From Takakia lepidozioides (lineage: Eukaryota; Streptophyta; Takakiopsida; Takakiales; Takakiaceae): 64,000 nucleotides of DNA. A program made the translations under genes and the position numbers. The stretch's first letter is position 1. The number at the start of each line of letters is the position of its first letter. Location of the stretch: contig CM060733.1 in the NCBI GenBank assembly GCA_030704615.1, positions 57,846,001 through 57,910,000 of the forward strand, in the 5' to 3' direction. The notes beneath the pieces are model-generated. The model saw only the letters and a list, made by a program, of their open reading frames with translations, searched no databases and was not told where the DNA came from. Shown here piece after piece: positions 23,601-35,900 of this stretch.

Positions 23601-25078
23601 ACAGGTAACTCCCCTCTTTGTACCTTTTCTTTGTCTTGATAGGTGGAGAGACAGGTATGGATGAAGGTGCTGAGTCGACAGTACACATGATGAGCTAAGA
23701 CAGATACTGTGACTGTTTTCCACAGTAGCACATGACCGGTCGAAAGGGTGCCAGGTCCAAATTGCCCCCAAAATTCTTAAATATTATAACTGTTGCTCAT
23801 TTCAAGATTTCTCTCTTACTTGCAGATGAAGCTTGGATATGTGTCAAGGGTGCATCCCAAGGACAACTACAACCATGTTCTGCTCACAGTTCAGGGCTAC
23901 AAGCCAAAAGAATTCGCTGCTCAGATCAACCTCAATGTCAACAATATGTGGGGCATTCTAAAGGTTTGCAATTGCCTCTCTGAGTGTTTCGACTGTGCCA
24001 GACCTGTGTAGATGGCTGCAGTTGTAGAATTAACAGAATCAGTTGTAGTATCTACTACGTATCTGTATCTAGTTTGTGAGACTGCTACAAGAGAGTTTTC
24101 TGTAGGCTTCATACCCTGAAGAGTACATCACAGCAACCTGCAAAGGGGACAGCCACTCAGTATATCAAATGAAAGTGCAGATCCCATTGTCTCTCTTTTT
24201 CAGTGTTACTGCACTGCTCTCTCCTTAACATGTCTAGTTTGTTTCGGAGGAAAGACACACCATCCTCACACAGTATCTTGTCGTTTAGTGTATTTGCTAC
24301 TTCTGCTCTGTGTTAAATTGTTTCTTGGGGAAGTTTACTCCTTGCACCCCTATGTATCCCCTACAACCCGGAAATAGACTCTTCTTTCGTCATTTACTGG
24401 GTATTGTAAGCTGAAAATTATCAATGGACGTCGTTAGTGGTAAGCACTAAGGGTACAATTATGAGAAGTTGAAAGTGTAATCTACTGACTTAGCTGCTTC
24501 CACTCTGCAGACTGTGGTGGATATCTGTATGAAATTAGATGAAGGCAAGTACTTGCTTGTCAAGGACCCCAACAAACCCCTCATCAGGTACTCGGCAAAT
24601 TTTACAACTTCAGATTATCAAATGTGTCATCAGTCAAACTATGTTTTGTGTTTTGTGTAGTATTAAATGAAGTGGCAGGATGGATATACATTATTAGCAT
24701 CAGAATGCAAGTTAAGATTGATAGATCAGGCTAGCATTTGTGCAGTCCATTTTGTTGGTTCATTCTTAAGTTGCCAGAAGCTAATTCACTCCTAAGTGGT
24801 TATGCAGGTTATATTCAGTGCCAATGGACGCCTTTGAAAATGATTATGCAGAGGAGCCCCTTCCAGAGGTAAAATTGTGCAAAACACGCCCCCGTCCTCC
24901 TGAGTAGGAAAAGGACAGCTCCTTTCAGGCATGTGCTAGACTTCTTTTTGTGGCCCTACCTCTATGTCCTGCTTGACTTAAATGTTTGTTTTAACAGGAC
25001 GAGCAAGCACCCCCACCAACTGAAGCTGAAGAGAAAACTGAGCAGGTCGAAGAAAAGGATGTCGACATTGAAATTTAG
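17673..25078 (+). CDS. eIF3d: Eukaryotic translation initiation factor 3 subunit D (eIF3d), complete
   Basis: Exons: 17673-17847, 18674-18738, 19065-19130, 19459-19629, 19760-19851, 20405-20462, 20993-21066, 21573-21741, 22129-22248, 22411-22512, 23103-23252, 23524-23604, 23826-23963, 24511-24587, 24808-24868 and 24998-25078. All are in phase: 1680 nt, 559 residues. Family signatures: [13 protein letters not shown] at the N-terminus, FQLVDT-like FHLVDTRP (~82-89), an Arg-rich RNA-binding stretch (~103-140), [16 protein letters not shown] (~193-208), [27 protein letters not shown]-like [62 protein letters not shown] and [16 protein letters not shown]. An acidic tail follows. eIF3d is the cap-binding subunit of the eIF3 complex and acts in the cytosol at the 43S/48S stage. 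The length is close to plant homologues. Intron 6 holds a hAT-like MITE. Confidence 0.97.
20601..20880. mobile_element. hAT-like MITE in eIF3d intron 6, with 8-bp target duplication
   Basis: A 280-bp non-coding element. Its ends are inverted repeats, CAGTGTTAGGCGGTTATT on the left and AATAACCGCCCAACACTG on the right, matching with one mismatch. The 8-bp direct repeat GTTTATTC abuts both ends (20593-20600 and 20881-20888), as expected for hAT transposons. The interior repeats the terminal motif TAACCG/CGGTTA many times in both orientations and contains a TATATATATA run. It does not disturb the neighbouring splice sites. Confidence 0.85.
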
Positions 25079-27132
25079 CCCTTCACACTCCACCCATTTC
25101 AGGAGCCCTTCCTACTTGAGATTGTTCCCTATGCAAATAGGTACATTATCATTGAGCTCTCTTCTTCCTGCTTGGTACTCATGGCAACCCCACCCTGGTT
25201 GTCCACGGAACGTGCAGGAGCGGCTACTATTTGGCTATGCAGAGGTCCACTCGGATTTTTTTTTATTATACGATGTGAGTTCAATTTTGCTGGCAAATAG
25301 ACTGACTCGAAAGAGACTGACTTGTAAGACGACAACTTTATTCTTGTGTGCAATCATTTCATTGACTACTAGTGGCTGAAATGAGAGGTGGTGGGAGTTG
25401 TTGACGATTATTCAAAACAGTGATAGTAAGAAAGCCTTCAGATTATTGGTACTTATTTACTACACATCACAATTCAGAATACTTGCACTCCAATTTCATG
25501 GTGGCACTTCAGAGGTGTCTGGCACATGGCAGGGTTGATATGTTGATGTGCTTTGGAAGATGTGGTTTGGAATTTCCACTCATGGAGTTCCCTTCCAAGT
25601 TCCCTTCCTTACTGTTGCAGATTTGATCGATGCAGTCGAGAGGGAGACTGACTAGAGGGATAATCAATGAAAATGCACCACAAATTCGTCCATGCACAAA
25701 TTAAGAATGAACATAGAGTGAAAGTTCCAACATGCCAAAGTTTAGGGTCACTACTCATGCAAGAAAGGCCGAGTCTTTGTGCCTTTCCTGCACATAATGA
25801 AGGTGGTCTAGGCTTACAAAGTGCACACTGCACACCTTGGAAGGCAATACTTCTTGGGACAGAACAGAGAAAGAGGGGGATAGTGCTGGCCATTCATAGG
25901 CCACAGGAGACCTAACTAACAGCAATTTCGCCTTGCTACCAATGCCCCCTTCCAAGCACTATAGTGTAGATAAGCCCATGAACATTAAACTTTTTGAGAG
26001 TAAAAACCAGATAACAGATGAAGAGGGTTAAGAGACATGGAGGGAACATTTAATGATGGAGGGCAGACTCTACTTGATTTCACAAAGTTATATTGCTTTA
26101 AAGTTGAACCAATCAGAACCTTATGATCATCACGCCTTTTGAGAGGTTTTATCAAATAATCCTCGGCCAAGTGGCAGACATGAGGAGTCTGGGGATAGCG
26201 CTGGCCATTCATAGGCCCCTGACTGAAGCATTTATGGGGTGCACGGTCCTGTACACACACACAGGCCCTTCGGTACCCTATTTTACACTTCCCCAGGGAG
26301 GAGTCCTTCTCCCAAGTTTCTTCTTCACTAGTCCCAACAATCAATTTAGGGAATTTGAACTTCCAGAATTTAAAAAATATCCTAATTATCCCAAATAAAG
26401 TTTTGCAGGGCCGGCACCGCTCCCATTCCAAACAAAGGAAAAAAATACACACATTAGCAATCTTTGATCTTTAATTTTTTCACAAATCATGTTCCAATTC
26501 ATAATTTTGTACTTGAAAATAATTACCACCAGTCAGTAGCTCAAATTGGATAATGCACTGTGTCACTTAGGATAGAAGCACTCTTCATGGCGCAGGAAAA
26601 TGGGTAAATGTAATAACTTTTTGTGCTTTTAACCTATGAGATCATGTAATACCTTAACAGAAAGCTCTTAAGATAATACAACTTTTCTTAGTTGAAAGTT
26701 AAACGAGATTCTGACTTTATCTGCTATTAAAAGTGGATAGAAGTAGAGGATGTCAATGTCAGCCTATGGCGCACCTTGTTCCTATCATGACTCATTCATG
26801 TCTCATTAATATCTTTCCTACCTGAGATGGTAACCAAAAAACAAAAACAAAATACCATTGGAAAGCACTTAATGTGGCCCATCTTTTTGTAGTTGGAGCA
26901 ATTTTCATTAGAGGACATCTACCTATAGCAATTTAAGGATAAAATAGGTGGGCTCATCATGGCGCACAAGATATATTGCTCGTTTGGTACCTTGAACCAT
27001 TTTAACCATTTTAGGAAATAAAGATACCATTGGAAAGCTCTTGATGAGTTTTGTAGTTGGAACAATTTTCAGTAAAGTTCATCTATCTAGGGTAATTTGA
27101 GTGTAAAGTGATTTCATGAATGGTGTATTGTA
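25079..27132. other. Intergenic stretch downstream of eIF3d, no gene recognised
   Basis: This includes the eIF3d 3' UTR. A segment reading GCTGGCCATTCATAGGCC occurs twice, at about 25885 and 26200, inside longer imperfect repeats. The motif ACCATTGGAAAGC also occurs twice (about 26856 and 27027). The short open frames have no recognisable domain, and I see no RNA gene. Confidence 0.5.
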
Positions 27133-27140
27133 GTTCATTC

Positions 27141-28224
27141 GAGTGTTGGGCGGGTATATGAATTACCCTGATATACCCGCCGGGTATATCAGGGTATATT
27201 GATATATATATACCTTGGTGTGGCAAGTTTAGGTACCCGGATGTATACCCTTATATCAGGGTATATTTTTATGATATACCCTTATCCTTATATTTACCCT
27301 GCATCAAGACCCTCAATATACCCTACTTTCCTGAAGGGTATATGTTAAAATGAAGGGTATATCTAATCAGGGTATAAAAGGGCCTTTATGTGCCTTCATA
27401 GCCTTTATGTGCTAGGTCTTTTCTCTTTTTGTTGTGTTGTTAGGGAGCCTTGAGCTATAAGAAAGCTCCAATCACAGTAAAACAAATGTTACATATATAT
27501 CATTCCTTAAATGTCATATAACCCAAACAATACCTCTCTAGATCTCGCATATATATATACATAAAAGGAAACCTGACATCCCACAATTTAGGTCCTTGAG
27601 GGGTTTTTATTTATTTATTTATTTAAGGAAATATGGGAGTGACAGCCCACAATTCAGGCCCTTGAGGAGGGGGAAAGATTAACCCCCTTTCATTTATGGG
27701 CCATGAGACCTACGGGACAATCAACGCCCAGACATACCGTCACACGAACAATCCCACACACAGGGCAGGGCAGTGGGTTCGAACCCCGAACCACCTGAGT
27801 GACACACATTGTGCACTTACCAGCTGAGCTACCAGCCAATGTGCTTTTTTTTAAATCTCAAACCTCCTCCATCTTGCATTGGAAATTAACACCAAAATAT
27901 TATGCAATATCTTATCAATTTTCTCTTTTACCATAGATTGTATTTTTTGTGTTTTGTACATATTGAAGAACATCATATATTCTTTAAAACCATTAAATAT
28001 ATTAATGGAAATAACTATCCATACCCGGAAACTAGGGTATATTTTGGCATATATATCCATACCCGGGGGTTATATAGAAATCTGAAAAGTTAATTTACCC
28101 ATGCCCGGAGGGTAAATAATTTTTTGAGATTTCAATTTATCCATACCCGGAGGGTAAATGATTTGAAAAATAACTTACTTATACCCTAAGGGTATATTGA
28201 AATCAATAGACCCGCACAACACTG
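27141..28224. mobile_element. hAT-like non-autonomous element, 1.08 kb, 8-bp target duplication
   Basis: The ends GAGTGTTGGGCGGGTA and, reading inward from the right, CAGTGTTGTGCGGGT are near-perfect inverted repeats. The 8-bp direct repeat GTTCATTC flanks them at 27133-27140 and 28225-28232. Subterminal regions carry many copies of CCATACCCGG...GGGTA-type motifs on both strands, typical of transposase-binding repeats in hAT elements. No transposase is encoded. A SINE copy (27604-27840) is nested inside. The termini nearly match those of the eIF3d-intron MITE, so both were probably mobilised by the same transposase family. Confidence 0.82.
27604..27840 (-). mobile_element. tRNA-headed SINE, copy 1
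   Basis: On the minus strand the head reads TGGTAGCTCAGCTGGTAAGT (polymerase III A-box) and, about 35 nt later, GGGGTTCGAACCC (perfect B-box). A non-tRNA body follows, containing GGGGGTTAATCTTTCCCC and GGGCTGTCACTCCC, and the copy ends in an (AAAT)n tail. The same order of blocks recurs at 32232-32440, defining a SINE family. This copy is nested inside the hAT-like element. Confidence 0.8.
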
Positions 28225-28232
28225 GTTCATTC

Positions 28233-28847
28233 CTCTTTGGGTAACCACCTGACACATTCCAAAACTGGGCATACTTTCTTGCACCATGGGCGCACTTTGA
28301 GCACCACTATGGGGAACATGCGCCACGAACGGTGCTTCTACCCTACGTGATTTGGATGCAGTATTGTTGGCTCTGGTGACCTTTGGGTTTGGGGTTCAGT
28401 CTTCTGTTTGCCTCCATGACTTATATGGTATGGAGTTTAATCGTCCCCTCCTTTGTAAGAGGTTCCCTCAAAAAATAATGATGATAACTTATCATAGAAA
28501 AAATTCAAAATTTTTATTTTTAAATGGTAATTTGTGGGTTCTCAAGCCTGGGTTGTATTTTCTATGATTTAATTGGTGTACAATTAGTACCCTACAACAG
28601 AAAAAGTTGTGATTTTATTTCAATGGATGAAAATTGGAACCCTATACCATAATACTCTAGCTATCACCATGTATGTATTAACTCGAGTATGGATCTAACT
28701 ACTTGTCAGCTATCAGCCTGATCAATAGCTCCATGCAATGCTCGAGGTTGGCCTGAGTACGAGGAAAGTTGATAGTTGATACCAGCTCTATAAGTGGGTG
28801 ACATCCAACATTCACATGTAGCTTTGAACACTACCAGTTGTAAGGCG
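28233..28847. other. Intergenic spacer between hAT-like element and the 15.6-kb inverted-repeat unit
   Basis: AT-rich sequence with a 71-codon open frame at 28352 that shows no domain. Nothing else was recognised. Confidence 0.4.
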
Positions 28848-28853
28848 GCTTTC

Positions 28854-30761
28854 TATGGAATACCAAATGCTCGACAATTTTACTATCATTTACGACCCTC
28901 GACAAATCATCTACGACCCTCAACAAATCATCTACAACCATCGACAAATCATCTAGGACCCTCGACAAATCAACCACTAGTGGTTGTAGATGATTTGTCC
29001 AGGGTTGATTTTGTGGGCAAATGGTATGCGTTGGAATACCATATGCCCATGTCTTCATCCCACTTGTTCAGCAAATATTCTCTAATAGATTCTTAGATCC
29101 TTCAAATTTATGCTTAGATGCTTTCATCTTTGATTTGTCGAGCATTTGGTACACGAAGGAATACCGTATGACCACGTCCCTCAACAAATCAACTTAGTTG
29201 TTCACACCACTTGTTGACAACATGGGCGTCAACAGCGTAGGTGGCGCCACTAAGGCGCGTCGCCAACAAGGTTTGTGGCGCCAGGTTGTTGGCACAACTT
29301 AGTTCAGATTGGCACAACCTAATTTCTGATAAATACATATATATACGTATACATATACATAGAGGGTTTAGGGTCATTTGCATAATTCAAATATGATGAG
29401 ACCTTGTCTTTAAGAATGTTGGACTATAACGTAATAATTTGATGATATTGAAAGAACAACTAGATCTAATATGTGGACGTATAATCTATAGTGTTCTAGT
29501 TTATTCGTATTACTTAGAATTTTTATATTATGAGATATGCAATAAAATATTGTAAATTAAAAAATCACAAAGGGGTAGAGATTGAATTAAAATATATCCT
29601 ATAACAGCCCTTATTAAATGCATATGAAATATCACAATTCAATGTTCACTCTTACATGTGTTTTCTATTATTATATTGGTCATTTATATGTACAGAGTCT
29701 AATAAGTAGAATATTTTCATTGTCCTGCAATAAGTTATTTTTAATTAAAAATACAAGGATGTGTGAGACCGGATTATAAAAAAATAACAAATTTATTTTA
29801 AAATGCAGATAAGATTTCATAATTTAATATTCACTCGTACACGCACTTGCTATTATTATATAGATCATTTATGTGTATCCCATGAATTCAAGAAGATTAT
29901 GAGTAACCTATGCATAAGATGGATGCATAGGAATTGTGATAAAGAACAATTGGATCTAATAACATGTGTGCACGTATACTCTATAGTTTTCTAGTTTGTT
30001 CGTAATACTTGGAATTTTTGTATTGACAGATATGCAATGAAATATTCTTAACTAAACAAAATTACAAATATGCGACAGATCCAATTAAAATCTATTCTAT
30101 AACAGCCTTCTTAAAAATATCACAATACCCCGTTCATTCTTATTTTTTTTTAAATAAAATTATTTTAAAATACAGATAAAATTTCATAATTTAATATTCA
30201 CTCGTACATGCACTAGCTATTATTATATAGATCATTTATGTGTATCCCATGAATTCAAGAAGATTATGAGTAACCTATGCATACGATGGATGCATAGGAA
30301 TTGTGATAAAGAACATTTGGATCTAATAACATGTGTGGACGTATATTCTATAGTTTTCTAGTTTGTTCATAATACTTGGAATTTTTGTATTGACAGATAT
30401 GCAATGAAATATTTTGTATTAAAAATATGTGACAGATCGAATTAAAATCTATCCTATAACAGCCTTTTTAAATGCATATAAAATATCACAATTCCTTGTT
30501 CATTCTTACATGTACCTTTTATTCTTATATTGATCATTTATGTGTACAAAAAATTTCATTGTCGTACAATAAGTTGTTTTAAATAAAAAAATCACATGGA
30601 TTTGGGAGATCAAATTGAAAAAATGAATAACAAATATCATTTTAATATGCAGATTAGATTTTATAATTCAATATTCAATCTAACATGCACCTCCTATTAT
30701 TATATAGATCATTTATGTGTATCGCATGAACTAAGTGACCTATATAACTGAGTGTTCTGAG
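28854..30761 (+). repeat. Left 1.9-kb inverted arm of the 15.6-kb unit
   Basis: The arm begins with TATGGAATACCAAATG, then four 21-bp tandem units (28891-28974), then a palindrome CCACTAGTGG. A core with TTGTTGGCACAACTTAG and GGTGGCGCCAC motifs lies at about 29215-29345. From about 29400 there are AT-rich diverged tandem units containing TAGATCATTTATGTGTATC at 29861, 30228 and 30705. The arm shows strong similarity to the reverse complement of 42546-44452, with small indels. It has no coding potential. Confidence 0.85.
28891..28974 (+). repeat. Four 21-bp tandem repeats close to the left terminus
   Basis: Units start at 28891, 28912, 28933 and 28954 with the pattern TA(C/G)(G/A)ACC(C/A)TC(G/A)ACAAATCA. 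An inverted partial unit follows at about 28986. Equivalent inverted units occur near the right end (about 44335-44420). Subterminal arrays of this kind often bind a transposase. Confidence 0.8.
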
Positions 30762-30828
30762 TGTTCTGAGTGACCTATACATAGGCTGCACGATTTAGAG
30801 ATGATGTATAGATATATAGTCAATGCAT

Positions 30829-31465
30829 TTATGTACCTAAATACTTATAAATGTTTGAAATATTAACGGGGAGGCCCTGGACTATGAGGATGTCCGGGCA
30901 TAGTTTAGCGGGGCATGTGCAGGACCCGCAAGGTTGACAGATACATGGAAGGAGCCAAATACGTACTGTATGGTCCAGAGACCGACCCTGGTAGGTGCCA
31001 ACGTTGATGAGTGTAAACCATTTGGTTGCACTACATTGTAAGAGAAGTTTGTGGATGTGCCATACGGCGTGATTATGACGAGCGATTCGCAACCCGTGGA
31101 TGACAAGGTGTGGACATTCGCTGAGAATACGAGGCCAGGTATCACGTTTAGCATGAAGGTATGAGCAGAGTGGGCAGTGTGGGGATGGGAATAGGGTTGG
31201 CCAGAAGGTGTGTTTGCATTGATGGCCAATATATTGGGCGTATCTAAATTTGAGTGTTTGCCTTATTTGTGCATCTAAGGCGGCTTTGGAGTTCCAGAAG
31301 TGGTTTGATAATTTATGGTGCAGGACATTTGAAGGGGTCCATTTTTGGGTATGAAGCTTGGTATGGCTGAGAGAGGTTGAGGCTTGTTTTTTGGCTTCTT
31401 TAGTTGTGGTTTTAAGGGATTGGATGAGGTGATAGAGGGTCAGGTACTGGGTAGATCATCCCAAA
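30829..31465 (-). pseudogene. C-terminal fragment of a non-LTR reverse transcriptase (Cys/His cluster plus RPDIL motif)
   Basis: An open minus-strand frame of about 210 codons without an initiator. It contains KFRYAQYIGHQCKHTFWP, then CPLCSYLHAKRDTWPRIL, SECPH, GLRIARHNHAVWHI and a late RPDIL motif. The CxxC...C..H spacing followed by a PD motif is what is seen downstream of reverse transcriptases in some LINE clades, where it precedes or forms a restriction-like endonuclease. No polymerase domain is present. It lies directly inside the inner border of the left arm. It is unrelated to the LINE family at 1793-10530. Confidence 0.5.
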
Positions 31466-32231
31466 ATGGTGTGCATGACCGACGTGAATGGGGTCGACCA
31501 GTGGTTCAACTGAGGCCCCCAGCTGGGCTAAGAGGGGCACTCGTGTATCAACATGTCATCTATCTCTCTTACCTTTGGGCTTGGGCTCTACCCCTATAAT
31601 GCCTCCAAGGCGAAGAAAGGGGTTTTTTTTTCCCACCTCAAGGGCCAATTGCTTGGGCTGGTGTTTGTTTTGAAACTAAAAAGAAAACCAATAAGAAAAA
31701 AAATGATTGACCTACAAAATCATATTGAAATTGGCACATATGTCAAATTACTAAGTGATAAAAATGTGCCAATATGGCCATGTACCTACATCAAATATGA
31801 TACCACTGTAAGAGTATCAACGTATAAGAGTTTGATATGTTAAACATCTATCAAAACAGACATCCCAACTTCGACATGATACCTTTATAAGAGTATCGAC
31901 AAAATATTATTTTCAATAATTCTCAAGATGGATGGTTGTTATCATTTCATCCAAACCCTTCAAAAACTTCACAGATTTGTGTTCCTAATAATAAATATAT
32001 ATCATGTTCCACATTGAACGACAAAGATTTTTGGGATTTAAAGATTTTTTGTATTGGGCAGCAGTTGTTTTTTTGGGTGGAGGTTAGGTAACAAGATCAT
32101 GTCCAGTTGAAACCATTTTGCATCTGTCTCAGCTTTTGAATCGACTTTTCTGTTAGGGGCCAATGGTTTTTTCAGCTTTGGGCCCATGTCACCCATCTAA
32201 CTTAGGGTAATGTTTTTCTTAGATTATATTT

Positions 32232-32440
32232 AAAGGAAACCTGGGAGTGACTGCTTACATTTCAGACCCTTGAAAAGGGGAAAAATTAACCCCCTTTAAG
32301 ATAAGGCATTGGGCACACTAGGGGGAAACGTCACCCCCAGACCAACCGGTCAGGACCCGCAGGACCAAAGTGGTATGATTTGAACCTTGCAATGGTGACA
32401 CACAGTGCACTTATCCAACCGAGCTACCAACCCTAGGTGG
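32232..32440 (-). mobile_element. tRNA-headed SINE, copy 2
   Basis: On the minus strand: GGTAGCTCGGTTGGATAAGT (A-box region), GTGCACTGTGTGTCACC shared with copy 1, a degenerate B-box (AGGTTCAAATC), then GGGGGTTAATTTTTCCCC and CAGTCACTCCCAGG. The same blocks and order as at 27604-27840 confirm a family. The degenerate B-box marks an older copy. Confidence 0.72.
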
Positions 32441-32935
32441 GTAACTTATGTGGCTTGTTTTTCTTTTCAAATAAAATACAATGTATGGGATAGACCAAAA
32501 TATGTTGCTGAGGGAAAAATAACCTCACATGACAAGCCATAGAGGCTCAGAAAGGGGACACTGCCTTGGAAAAAATCTAAAAAAAGATCCATCAAAAGAG
32601 AGAGAAATTGTGGCTCGTTTTGATACAACAACTAGAGTGCGCATTATGGCTCATCCGGGGTTTTAATTTTTTTCCCCACAATAACTTATAATAAAGTTCT
32701 CAAGGGCCACTAACCCTAAATAAATAAATAAATAAATATAACTAGATTTGGATTATGAATGTTGTTTACATTATTTCTCTTTTATCTTTGTTTTTCATTG
32801 GTTTAGATTTCAAATTGTTTGGATTTTCATTTGTAATGTTTTCATGAAAAAAATATTGTTGTTTTTTTTAATGCATATTTGTTCCGGCGTTCATAATTAT
32901 TTTTGTCTTTATTTAAAGCATATCTTGCAATTTAA

Positions 32936-35900
32936 CCCTTAAACGCCCAGTACTTATTTTTTACTTTTTCCAAAAACCTGACCCCTGGTGCTAAAAACAG
33001 GTGTAATTTTCGAAAATTTTGGAATTTGAAAATTTTGACCGCACACCAGAAGCGTACCTACCTGCTGCAGGTACATGCCAATTTTGAGGGAAATCAGATG
33101 AAAATCCAGAAAATGCCACCGTTGAGACTGGGGCCCTTTTTTGGGACCCACATACCAAAATTGTAAATTAGAATGAGTAATTTGCAGAAATGGGTGACGG
33201 GATGATTTCCAAATGAGTTGATTCTGCTCCCCATTCATCCTGGTGGGATCTCACATCCATTGCAGAAAACAAAATGCAATTTGGACAAAAAATGGGCTGC
33301 TGACATTTGTTCAAAGCAGAGTGGGTCAAAATTGAGGATTCAGTGTTCTTTGGAAAAATGCCAGTGCTACCTGTACCCTAGAGTGTTTGCTGCAGCAAGC
33401 GCTTTGCAAAGCAAGATATCCCACCACCCCACTCCTACCCTCCTCACACCAAGGAACAATGTGTGAGTAGGGTTTGAACCCACTAAGCTGCCCCAACTAG
33501 CAGCTCACACATGAACACAAGGGGGAGGATCCCCCCCTTGTGTGCACCCCCACTTGGCAAGGGGACTAACCACTAAAGCAATCTACCACCTCTTCGCAGC
33601 CATGAACTCACAATGCCATGAATTCTAGCCATGAATTCCAACTGACATTGTCTCAAACCAGGCTCTGATGTTTCACAAAGCAGGTCCCCAAACAGATGCT
33701 AACATCTCCACACAAGGCACAAAAAAACCTTTGTCGGGCACCACACTCGACACACTTCCTTCTCCTAGCACTTTTTTGGGAGAAGTGAAGTGCTCCCGGG
33801 TTTGGAACAGAAGCCCCTTCCAAGACAGTTCTCATGGGAGCAACCCACCCGACAATCAACCCATTGGCCACTTGAATGTTGAAGAGCATATGAGACCGCG
33901 GCTTCCTGTCCTTCTCTTTCATCCAAGCCAGATACAACAAATAAGAATTCACCAGCGATGTGTCAATGCTATGAAAGAACAAGCGGTGCCACCACTTGTG
34001 ATCACGCGTTTGCACACTGTAGTAGCCCCTCAATTGATCCTGCACAACAACCCCCCTCATGTGTTCTTGATAGTGCTTCACAATGGGGGAAGTAGGGACC
34101 ATGCGGCGAACACCGTTGTGCCACCGCTCAATGAAGCAATCTGCCCCCACAGGGCTACAAGCAGTGCTCAACAATGTGACTGGCTTGTTGTCAAACCAAG
34201 ACAGTGCCACCAATTTGTTAGATCTATGCATGCGGTACTGCATAGTGCCTCTCTCTCCTCTCTTTCCAAAATCAAGACATGAAGGGAATCCCACCCGAGT
34301 TGTCTTCACAATACTAGTAGCATAGATATTCTGGACAGCCAAGTCAAAGAAAAGAATAGGACTAGTAAAGAAATTATCCATGGTCACTATGTGCCCTTTC
34401 CCCTCAAAACCAGCCAGCAGTCTGGTTACAACAAAATATCCCTGCCCGTGTGTCAAATCAATTGCATCATCACGGCCAAGGTACACCTCCATCTTGTGAA
34501 CATATCGGCTTTTGGCACCAGCCAAGCACCACCACTTTATACCCCATTTTCACTGGTTTTTTGCTCATATACTGCTGCAGGTTAGAGTACTTACCTTTGT
34601 ACTTCACCATCATCTCATCCACACACAGGTTTTGATCGGGTTGCCAGTAGCGAGCATACAAGTCATTTTGCTGGTCTAACAACCAACGGGTCTTTGCGAT
34701 TTTATCATAAGCAGGGGCTGATTTATCCACCTCCACTAACCGGTTGTCCACTAGGTGCAAACACCTCAAAATTGCTTCCCATCTATTGCGACTCATGATG
34801 CGCATAACGGAAGGACACTTGAAGAACTCATTGTTACCTTTCCAGTAACATCTTGTGTTGGGCAATCTCTTGATTCCCATGAGAATATGAACTCCCAACC
34901 ACGCCTTCAATTCCACAACACTCACAGGATACCACCACTCTCCCCCCTTCATTTTCCCCCTTCTATATAAGGTATGGGCATACAGGTTTGTCATTCTGCA
35001 GATTTTCCGCATCACAGGTGCCGGCCAGAACAAATTGAAAAAATCTACAGGGAGAGCACTATCATCCAAAGGCACCTTATGACCCGTCTCCCCCCCACTC
35101 CACGTTACCTGAGGCAGCTCTGTGCACTGTGAATTCCACATGTCATCTACGAATTTATCTTTCGGTGGCCATTCACGCCAAGATTCAGCCAAATCATAAA
35201 GCCCAAGCTCATGGGCCGCATTTCCAGTGTCCACACACTAATCCCACAAGTCTGGATCCTGACCAGCATCTGGATTACCTCTCTCTTCCTCTACCGGATC
35301 ATAGTCAGAGTCCGAGTCACATTCTGTCTCAGATTCAGACCCTACCGTGTTCTCAACAACATCATCCAAACCAAGCATGGCACTTACTGTAACTGGCATA
35401 GGCTCGTCAAGGTCCACAGGAAGGCAAACATGAGAGGGCACAGTATGCACCCCAAGCCCAGCAAAGAAGGAGACAACATATGTATCAGACGCACTCACAA
35501 TGTCCCACGACTTGTCCACGACAGTACCATAACCAAATTCTTGGACGTTGGAAGAAGAAGCCATGTTAGGCAGGTACAAATGGTTCATTGCAACCTTTAC
35601 AGTGGATCCCAGCACCCCTAGATCTTCCCAAGATTGGCTATGACCTGCAACTTCTCTAGCAACTTGAGAACTACGCAGAGAATATGCAAGACCCGAATCA
35701 AAACCAGAAATTGAACTCGCAATGTCATCAAGTCTCACATGCCCATAATCGTTCTTACCTCTGGATCTTGCTACTGCCTTCAGCCTCATCGTTGGTGGCA
35801 GATGAGGATCCATCAAAATCAGGCCACACAGATAGCCTCAAACACTCATTTACCTCAGGAGAAAAGCCATGTGGATCACCTTCCTCTTTACGATCAACCC

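Noticed and set aside
33440-33600. Third tRNA-derived SINE at a GGGTTCAAACCC box inside piggyBac
   Set aside because: It does not share the body blocks of the two SINE copies, and I could not place a convincing A-box.
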